Source: Flavobacteriales bacterium
Lineage (GTDB): Bacteria; Bacteroidota; Bacteroidia; Flavobacteriales_D; Parvicellaceae
Direction: 5' to 3'
Assembly (NCBI GenBank): GCA_027047735.1
Contig: JALTUD010000367.1
Coordinates: 1 to 5,560, forward strand
DNA: 5,560 nucleotides
Each line of letters opens with the position of its first letter. Within the stretch, counting starts at the first letter, position 1. A model generated the notes under the pieces. It was not told the DNA's origin. It did not search any database and worked only from the letters and a program-made list of their open reading frames with translations. The position numbers and the translations under genes are program-made. This document shows positions 1-5,560 of the stretch, piece after piece.

Positions 1-2624
1 GTAATTACTTCATCAGAATAAACCGATTCATTCCCATTCCTAATCAAAACCCAAGTGGCACTATCCAATTTATTTTGTGCATCTTTAATGAATTTCAATT
101 CATAATCACCTCCTTTAACGTTAAGAGGATCAACAACTTCAATCTTAACAGGACCTTTATTATAATCGTAAGTTACTTCACTTGGGGTATAATTAGTACT
201 TACAATTTCATCTTCGGACTCTTGCGTTAAATCAAGAATTAGTTTTCCGTTTCCTCTACCTTCAACCTGAGTGATTTTAGGACCACTTCCATATTCTGCC
301 TCAATAACAGATCCTCCGTTTTCAGGAGATGCGATATGAGGAATAGCAACAACCGGTTTAATTGCTCCTATTCTTCCTTTTCTACTTGGAAAATAAGGAT
401 TGTCTTGACCTGATCCTGTTACAGGATTAAAATCCTCATAATTATTATATCCGTAAGAAATAGCAATGTAATAATATTTCTTGTGATTTATTAACCGCGA
501 ATCACCGGTTGCAAATAAATCTTCTGTTATTTTAAATGAATGTTTAATTCCTTTATCCGCTCCATCAACCATTAATTGAGGTACAGTTAAACCTATAACC
601 GGATCAACAACATAATTAACTATTTGCCCAACACCATTTTTTTTATCTACTTGAGCCACTAAACGAGCTTTAGAAGGATCGTTTAAAGATGAAGGACCTA
701 CATCTCCACCTGTAACTTGATAAATTTGATACCCTTCAAAATCATAATAAATATCTAAAGTAGTATCACCTAATGCCTCAATTAACGGGTCTTTTTCTTG
801 GAAATGTTCATCCGTTCCCGACAAGTACAAAATAATGGTCTTATCCATTTCTTGAACGGTAACATCTGGTGCATCCGGACCATTCATGATTCTAAAACAG
901 TTATCAAATAAAGCTTGTGCTTTATCATCTGCTTTACGCATATCCAAAACCGATTGCCAAGCCCCTCCGTTTTGAGCCTTAGAATAAATCACCCCAACTG
1001 TAATATTATTAGTAGCCCCCGGTTGTAAGGTAAAAGAACCAGCAGATTGAACAATACGTTTATCTTGAAGAGAATTGTTCTCTCCTCGTTCAGTCCAACC
1101 ACCCGGAGTTGTAACACAAGACTGCGGTAATCCTCTAGTAGCCCAAAGATAGGGGTCGGTGTCTCCAAAATACACGTAATCAACAGGAGTGGAAGAACAA
1201 GCGGTAGTATTTGCATCACCACCTAATTTAAATGCACTTCCATCTTTCCAAAAACCACTGAGATAATTATAAAATTGTGTAGGACTGCCTGACTTTGGAT
1301 CACCCACTACATTATTATTTGAATTATTATAAAAAACAAACTTACGCATCCCAAAACGCTCATTATCTACAACTCCATCTCCATAACCAATACCTAGTCC
1401 TTTATAAGGAATACCACCTTGAGCCAAAGCAACAGCAACATCCGTTGTCAAAGGATTATCAATTCCGTCATTATCTTGATAAGGGCCTTCGAAAAAATCA
1501 ATGCCAATAGCAGCCGGAATACCGGTTAAAGGTCTTGAACAACTAATTTGTCCGGGAGAAGCTCCATCATCATCAACTGCATTATAAACGAAAGCAAGAC
1601 CTCGTTGGATATCACACCCGGCATAATCATTACCGGCACATCCTAAATCTACATCTGTATAATGACCAAAATAAGTATCCGTTAATGTTTGTGTTGAACG
1701 GTTAATTAGCTGATAGTTGTAGAAAGTCATATTATTGACTTCGTCATTCGTAGCAAAAGCGAAAGCCTGTGCTCGAATCTCCATTCCAATTGGATCTCCA
1801 CCACTTTCTGTATGGACATCACCTTTATCGTTAAACACCCACCACATATTATAATCCCCAAAAAGAGTAACACTCCTATCGCTACGACAATCGTGCTCAC
1901 CGGCTAAATCATACCAAGGATAATCACCGGCACCTGTTGGATTATAAACACCATCTCCATCTCTATCGTAAAAAGGAGCTAAATAAAAATCTTGAAATTT
2001 AGCCAAATCACCATGAGCCGGCCAATTTAAGATACTAGCAGGAATACTATATCCGGGGAAGTCATTAGCCATATCACAATTCGGATCTAACGAACATTCC
2101 CACCAAGCATTAAATTTTGCGATTTCTTGACGTTCAGTAATAAAAAATTTATCGTATTCATTACAAGTTTGAGCATCAACAGTCGCTGCACCATAATCAC
2201 GTGTTCCAATAGCAGGATTACCAGTGTTAGGTGTAACTGAAAGAGGCCCGGTCCAAAAGTCATTCCCTGAATTTCTATATTTTAAAGCGGCTAATTTTAA
2301 CTGACCATTCACATCTTTACCCCCAACCCAAAGAGCTCCACTATAAATCAAAAATTGTCCTGAATTTTTAGGAACTTCGTAATCAGCCCTACCATTCGCA
2401 CGATCGAGCCAAATAAGACCACCTGTTTCTACTCTGGCACGAGCATTATTGTACTCCAAATATTTACTACCTTGAGCTGGTGCACAAGCAGATGATTTAG
2501 TCTGAAAAGAATTGCCGTTATGTGGCTTTAACCCGGATGAACCCACAACTTTCTCAGCGTAAGAAAGATGAGACACCGATAAAGCTGATAAAATCACAGC
2601 AGCTATATTTATATAATTTCTCAT
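1..2624 (-). CDS. Large Sec-exported protein, probable T9SS cargo, partner of the upstream TonB-dependent receptor (3' end missing)
   Basis: Manual translation from the ATG at 2624..2622 stays open for 874 codons to the window edge, where two bases of the next codon remain; the C-terminus is not seen. The start is supported by an immediate signal peptide (residues 1-23, SYA|EK) and by lying 26 bases after the receptor stop. Visible landmarks: a GALWVGG motif at residues 96-102; an acidic loop DRDGDGVYNP at 220-229; an aromatic patch NMWWVFND at 259-266; a DVDLG...GCD stretch at 324-338; further Asp/Asn/Gly loops at 383-391 and 416-426 (DGVVDNERFGM); NGPDAPDV at 581-588, which opens a probable fibronectin-III-like beta domain (EGYQIYQ at 630-636, KKYYYIAISYGYNN at 715-728); then more beta-rich sequence. 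Cysteines are fairly numerous (for example 154, 177, 183, 246, 329, 337, 576), which fits an exported, disulfide-stabilised protein. I recall similar proteins in Bacteroidota ending in a T9SS sorting domain, but that end is outside the window. The substrate or binding partner is unknown. A cell-surface or secreted location is inferred, not shown. Confidence 0.85.
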   Translation of the reverse strand, partial: MRNYINIAAVILSALSVSHLSYAEKVVGSSGLKPHNGNSFQTKSSACAPAQGSKYLEYNNARARVETGGLIWLDRANGRADYEVPKNSGQFLIYSGALWVGGKDVNGQLKLAALKYRNSGNDFWTGPLSVTPNTGNPAIGTRDYGAATVDAQTCNEYDKFFITERQEIAKFNAWWECSLDPNCDMANDFPGYSIPASILNWPAHGDLAKFQDFYLAPFYDRDGDGVYNPTGAGDYPWYDLAGEHDCRSDRSVTLFGDYNMWWVFNDKGDVHTESGGDPIGMEIRAQAFAFATNDEVNNMTFYNYQLINRSTQTLTDTYFGHYTDVDLGCAGNDYAGCDIQRGLAFVYNAVDDDGASPGQISCSRPLTGIPAAIGIDFFEGPYQDNDGIDNPLTTDVAVALAQGGIPYKGLGIGYGDGVVDNERFGMRKFVFYNNSNNNVVGDPKSGSPTQFYNYLSGFWKDGSAFKLGGDANTTACSSTPVDYVYFGDTDPYLWATRGLPQSCVTTPGGWTERGENNSLQDKRIVQSAGSFTLQPGATNNITVGVIYSKAQNGGAWQSVLDMRKADDKAQALFDNCFRIMNGPDAPDVTVQEMDKTIILYLSGTDEHFQEKDPLIEALGDTTLDIYYDFEGYQIYQVTGGDVGPSSLNDPSKARLVAQVDKKNGVGQIVNYVVDPVIGLTVPQLMVDGADKGIKHSFKITEDLFATGDSRLINHKKYYYIAISYGYNNYEDFNPVTGSGQDNPYFPSRKGRIGAIKPVVAIPHIASPENGGSVIEAEYGSGPKITQVEGRGNGKLILDLTQESEDEIVSTNYTPSEVTYDYNKGPVKIEVVDPLNVKGGDYELKFIKDAQNKLDSATWVLIRNGNESVYSDEVI
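2556..2624 (-). other. Sec signal peptide of the exported partner protein
   Basis: Residues 1-23 show a short n-region with Arg2, a hydrophobic core (IAAVILSALSV, residues 7-17) and a polar c-region ending SYA, giving an A-X-A-like site (Ser21, Ala23) with cleavage predicted before Glu24. There is no Cys at the +1 position, so this is a signal peptidase I type and not a lipoprotein signal. That separates the protein from SusD-type partners, which are lipoproteins. It supports the chosen ATG and export to the periplasm, from which T9SS or another route could take the protein to the surface. Confidence 0.85.
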
Positions 2625-2650
2625 AATTGTAATGAATTAATTGTCAATAA
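2625..2650 (-). other. 26-base intergenic spacer within a probable operon
   Basis: The spacer between the receptor stop and the next ATG is almost entirely A/T, with no GGAGG-like ribosome binding site. This is usual for Bacteroidota, where AT-rich leaders often replace Shine-Dalgarno pairing. It holds no hairpin-plus-T-run terminator and no Bacteroidota -7 element (TAnnTTTG). Co-transcription of the two genes is therefore the simplest reading. A TTGACA hexamer at 2647..2642 is probably chance. Confidence 0.7.
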
Positions 2651-5560
2651 TTAAAAGTCTAATTTTACACCTAAACGAATTTGACGTGGAGTACCATAAT
2701 TAAATGGATTATTCGCTTTTAAAGCATAGTAGTACTTAAATGAATTAATATCTGTTTGAGCTTGTATTGTATTTTGAGCATTTGCAGAATTTAAATAACC
2801 GTCATCATTCGGGTTACCGGTCGCTCTGTACACATTATTAATATTCAATGTGTTAAACAAGTTACTTACCCATAAATATACATTCATATTCGCTTTTTTC
2901 TTTTTATCCTTTCCAAAACTCACTTCAATATTTCTATCAATTTGCATATTCATTCTAAAAGTACCCGGTTTCCTAGCACCAAAAGGATTTCCTTTTGTTG
3001 TCCCATCACTAGAACTTATAAACGCACTACCATTAGGAGAAACTTGTTGCGTGTAAGGTCTTCCTGATGCGTAATTTCCTCTGAAATTAATTCCTGAATT
3101 TTTAAAGATTTGCTTCCCTTTAATTACCGGACCATTATAATTTTTTCCTTCGTCATATCTAAAATCCAACGAACCGGTCAATACGTGTCTTTGGTCAAAA
3201 CTTGTCGGATAAACCGTTCTTAAATTCGGTTGACGAGCGTTAATCAAGTTTAGCGAAGAGTTTGGATTTGAACCGGTTGACTGTGCAAACTGCAATGTAT
3301 AAGAAGCTCTTAAACTAATATTTTTCGTTCTTCTTAAATCATAAGCAGCGGTTAACCCTTTTACTGTACCAAAATCTCTATTTCCCCACGTCTTATAATC
3401 ATTTGGGTAAGCTCCTTCAACAAAAACAATCGTAACCATGTTTCTGTTTTCTTTATAGAAAGCAGATAATTTAAGAGATGATGATTTATTTAGTGCTTGT
3501 TGAAATCCTAACTCAAAATCTATTGTTTTTTCAGGTTTCAAATTTGGATTGTTTAAAACATTCGTATTTTGACCTAAAAATAAATAATCTGTTGGATTCA
3601 ATCGGTTAACAGGATTTCCATTTGCTGTCGGACGCTTTGTCAACACATCGTAATGAGAGAAAAATAAAGCATTATCCGAAATAGGGAATGAGAATGAGAT
3701 TCTCGGCATCACATTTACCTGAGGTTTATAATCTTTAAACACACTTGAGTTAATCGGTTTAGAAGGATCAACACCATCTTGCAAAAGCGGTTGAATATTA
3801 CCTGAAGATTTTATTTCATTTAAATCATTCGTTTCATTTCCTATGGCATTATACCAAGTTTTACCAACGCGATACCCTTTGATAGCAGTTGGATCATTCA
3901 CATCATCCACATAAACAACAGCATTATCCGGTATATTATCCGGATGTTGAACAGCTACACCATTTAATTCCGAAACTTCTCCTTTGGTTTTTGCAGCATA
4001 AGTAAGGTATCTGTCTTTTAGTACTTTTTGATTCGCATCATATCTATCCACACGTACACCAACATTGAATATTAAATCATCAAATGCGAACTTATCCATA
4101 ATATACCCCGCCATGTAAACCGGTTGAAAAGCACCTATAGAGCGTTTTAAGTTTCCATAATCGTCTTTTGCCGTAAAGAAATCATCAAATGTTACTTTTT
4201 CTTTTAGTCGCTTACCGGTATAATCATACCCGTAATAAGAAACGTAATTTTTAGCATTTTGACCACTAATCAACTCATCAGCACTAAACATATCCAAAGT
4301 AAAGAAATTAGGATCCATAGCATCAATATTTAACCAATCTGTTCCATCAGGGTCTAACCCTAATTTTTTACGCACATTGTAATCAAAAAATGATTGCTCT
4401 CCCGACCCATTATACTCGCCTGGATCAGAATTTAATTGACCATAGGTAACTCTATAAAAAGTACCTAAATTCTCAACATATCCATTACTTTCATCCAACT
4501 CTTTGATATGTTTGTTTTGCAATTGACGCATTTGCGTCCATAAACCTACCGGTGAAGCAGAGAAACTTCTATTCACACGCTGTTCGTATTCAAAACCTAC
4601 CGTAATAGCATGATTCCCAACATCGGCAGAACCTTGACCGGTTAAACGGAATTGATTTCTATCTCTTTTTGAGTAACCGTTGTATTGATAACCTATATTA
4701 TTCCAAAGGTTATATACCGACTGTGGTCTATCTCCGTTTCTTAACGCATTTCCTGCAACAATATCATTCATATTGTTTACCCCCTGCGTTTGTAACTCAA
4801 AAAACTGGCGAGTGATTGCTGCTAAATCAGCATTTTCTTTAGACGGAGTAAAACGAACATTGCTTTCTTGATTCCCATTTTGCACCAAAGCATCAATAAA
4901 ACCATCTCCATTCAAATCTTTTACAGTATAGGTAGGATTTCTATCTATTTCAAATTTCCCGACATAACCATAATTAAAGATTTTATCTTTATGAATATCA
5001 TTTTGTCTTGTTCTTCTCTCTTGTGTATAATCAACCATTAATGTATAAAAAGCATTCTTTATTCCTCCTTTGTTTGCTTTTGCTTCCTCTGCGGTTTCTT
5101 CTTTCGCATTGGCAAAACGCTGCGTAAACTTCACATACGTTCTCCATGTATAAGTTTGCTCTAAAGGGTTATTTGGATAATTAAATAAATTATCCGCCCA
5201 TGAATTTAAGAAATGTCTTCTATTAAACTGTCCGTTACCTCCAAATGTTAAGTTCATATTATTACCTACATTTACATCTATTTTACCGGCCAAAGAAGCT
5301 GATGTTGAACTCACATTTTGTCTAAACTTAACTTGTTCAAAATCATTTTGATTTAAAAACAAGGCATTGTATAAAATCCCATCTCCTGTTTTATTTTCTC
5401 TAACCGGACTATCAATCAAGCCGGCACGCACATCATCTTTTACTTTATAATTCTTAATAGCAAAAGGTCTTGGGTCAACCATACTTGTAAAGTTACCCGA
5501 AACAAAGAAACCTAATATAGGGTCTGTTTTATTTCCTGCACTATCTTTTTTCATTAACAA
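2651..5560 (-). CDS. TonB-dependent outer-membrane receptor, C-terminal beta-barrel portion (5' end missing)
   Basis: The frame is open from the window edge to a TAA at 2653..2651, giving 969 residues. The apparent TTG start at 5560 is an edge effect; the gene continues upstream, where the signal peptide, any carboxypeptidase-like regulatory domain and the plug should be. What remains is barrel: alternating strands and Asn/Asp/Gly-rich loops; the receptor hallmark NPNLKPEK at 671-678 followed by an FELGFQ strand; a strand region AGYIMDKFAFDDLIFNVGVRVD at 484-505; VYLWVSNLFNTLNINNVYRATGNPNDDGYL near 894-923; and the C-terminal strand RQIRLGVKLDF ending in Phe, as expected for BAM-dependent insertion. 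A dockerin/EF-hand-like loop, DLNGDGFID, sits at 215-223, probably in an extracellular loop. A Lys-rich turn (KDKKKKA, 884-890) fits the periplasmic side. The family uses TonB-ExbBD energy to move ligands across the outer membrane. Here the ligand is unknown, and the neighbour is a large secreted protein and not SusD, so a SusC label is not justified. Calling the family is safe; the substrate is not inferable. Confidence 0.95.
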   Translation of the reverse strand: MLMKKDSAGNKTDPILGFFVSGNFTSMVDPRPFAIKNYKVKDDVRAGLIDSPVRENKTGDGILYNALFLNQNDFEQVKFRQNVSSTSASLAGKIDVNVGNNMNLTFGGNGQFNRRHFLNSWADNLFNYPNNPLEQTYTWRTYVKFTQRFANAKEETAEEAKANKGGIKNAFYTLMVDYTQERRTRQNDIHKDKIFNYGYVGKFEIDRNPTYTVKDLNGDGFIDALVQNGNQESNVRFTPSKENADLAAITRQFFELQTQGVNNMNDIVAGNALRNGDRPQSVYNLWNNIGYQYNGYSKRDRNQFRLTGQGSADVGNHAITVGFEYEQRVNRSFSASPVGLWTQMRQLQNKHIKELDESNGYVENLGTFYRVTYGQLNSDPGEYNGSGEQSFFDYNVRKKLGLDPDGTDWLNIDAMDPNFFTLDMFSADELISGQNAKNYVSYYGYDYTGKRLKEKVTFDDFFTAKDDYGNLKRSIGAFQPVYMAGYIMDKFAFDDLIFNVGVRVDRYDANQKVLKDRYLTYAAKTKGEVSELNGVAVQHPDNIPDNAVVYVDDVNDPTAIKGYRVGKTWYNAIGNETNDLNEIKSSGNIQPLLQDGVDPSKPINSSVFKDYKPQVNVMPRISFSFPISDNALFFSHYDVLTKRPTANGNPVNRLNPTDYLFLGQNTNVLNNPNLKPEKTIDFELGFQQALNKSSSLKLSAFYKENRNMVTIVFVEGAYPNDYKTWGNRDFGTVKGLTAAYDLRRTKNISLRASYTLQFAQSTGSNPNSSLNLINARQPNLRTVYPTSFDQRHVLTGSLDFRYDEGKNYNGPVIKGKQIFKNSGINFRGNYASGRPYTQQVSPNGSAFISSSDGTTKGNPFGARKPGTFRMNMQIDRNIEVSFGKDKKKKANMNVYLWVSNLFNTLNINNVYRATGNPNDDGYLNSANAQNTIQAQTDINSFKYYYALKANNPFNYGTPRQIRLGVKLDF

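Noticed and set aside
101..116. Near-perfect Shine-Dalgarno (AAAGGAGGTGATT) followed by ATG on the minus strand
   Set aside because: The ATG is out of frame with the gene and reaches a stop after two codons. The bases encode the in-frame residues KGGDY, and Bacteroidota make little use of such sites.
989..1222. 77-codon minus-strand open frame beginning MVMQILPLVLPLL
   Set aside because: It lies wholly inside the secreted-protein gene in another frame of the same strand. Its hydrophobic look comes from out-of-frame reading, and it has no leader or context of its own.
1295..1510. 71-codon plus-strand open frame rich in His, Tyr and Gln
   Set aside because: It is antisense to the intact secreted-protein gene, with a composition typical of reverse reading of AT-rich coding DNA and no supporting signals.
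2642..2647. TTGACA, like a sigma-70 -35 box, in the intergenic spacer
   Set aside because: No matching -10 fits before the ATG, and Bacteroidota promoters use a different consensus (TTG at -33, TAnnTTTG at -7), which is absent here.
2850..3056. 68-codon plus-strand open frame with a hydrophobic stretch that could pass for a membrane peptide
   Set aside because: It is antisense to the conserved C-terminal barrel of the receptor. The Phe/Leu run is the reverse complement of Lys-rich codons (the KDKKKKA turn).
5558..5560. TTG as the start codon of the receptor
   Set aside because: The frame simply runs off the window. The sequence begins inside the barrel and lacks a signal peptide and plug, so the true start is upstream.

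Overview
The window reads as a piece of an AT-rich Bacteroidota genome (Flavobacteriia-like or a related class). Three things point there: a large outer-membrane TonB-dependent receptor of the type that phylum multiplies, a directly linked large Sec-exported protein resembling type IX secretion (T9SS) cargo, and an AT-rich translation start with no Shine-Dalgarno sequence. I cannot name a genus.

Layout: everything is on the minus strand, so transcription runs from high to low coordinates, and both genes are cut by the window edges. From 5560 down to 2651 lies the C-terminal 969 residues of a TonB-dependent receptor; its signal peptide, any carboxypeptidase-like domain and its plug lie upstream of the window. 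A 26-base spacer (2650..2625) follows. From 2624 down to 1 lies the first 874 residues, plus two bases of the next codon, of a secreted protein with a clear signal peptide, Asp/Asn/Gly-rich loops that could bind calcium, and a probable fibronectin-III-like beta-sandwich. It has no stop in the window, and I found no frameshift or in-frame stop when translating it base by base. Together the two genes fill more than 99% of the window. There is no RNA gene, mobile element, CRISPR array or terminator that I can support.

The tight same-strand spacing implies one operon: an outer-membrane beta-barrel and a large exported partner. This resembles SusC/SusD pairing in logic, but the partner does not look like SusD: it is far too long and its signal peptide is not a lipoprotein one. 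From memory of Bacteroidota genomes, this receptor type (C-terminal region with NVYRATGNPNDDGYL) is often followed by a T9SS-sorted protein and then a PorV/PorQ-like protein. If so, the missing parts should be a C-terminal sorting domain and a PorV-like gene just below position 1. The substrate and real function are unknown.

One feature not explained by the genes is a strong excess of the palindrome CCGG, and especially ACCGGT, across both genes despite the AT-rich composition.
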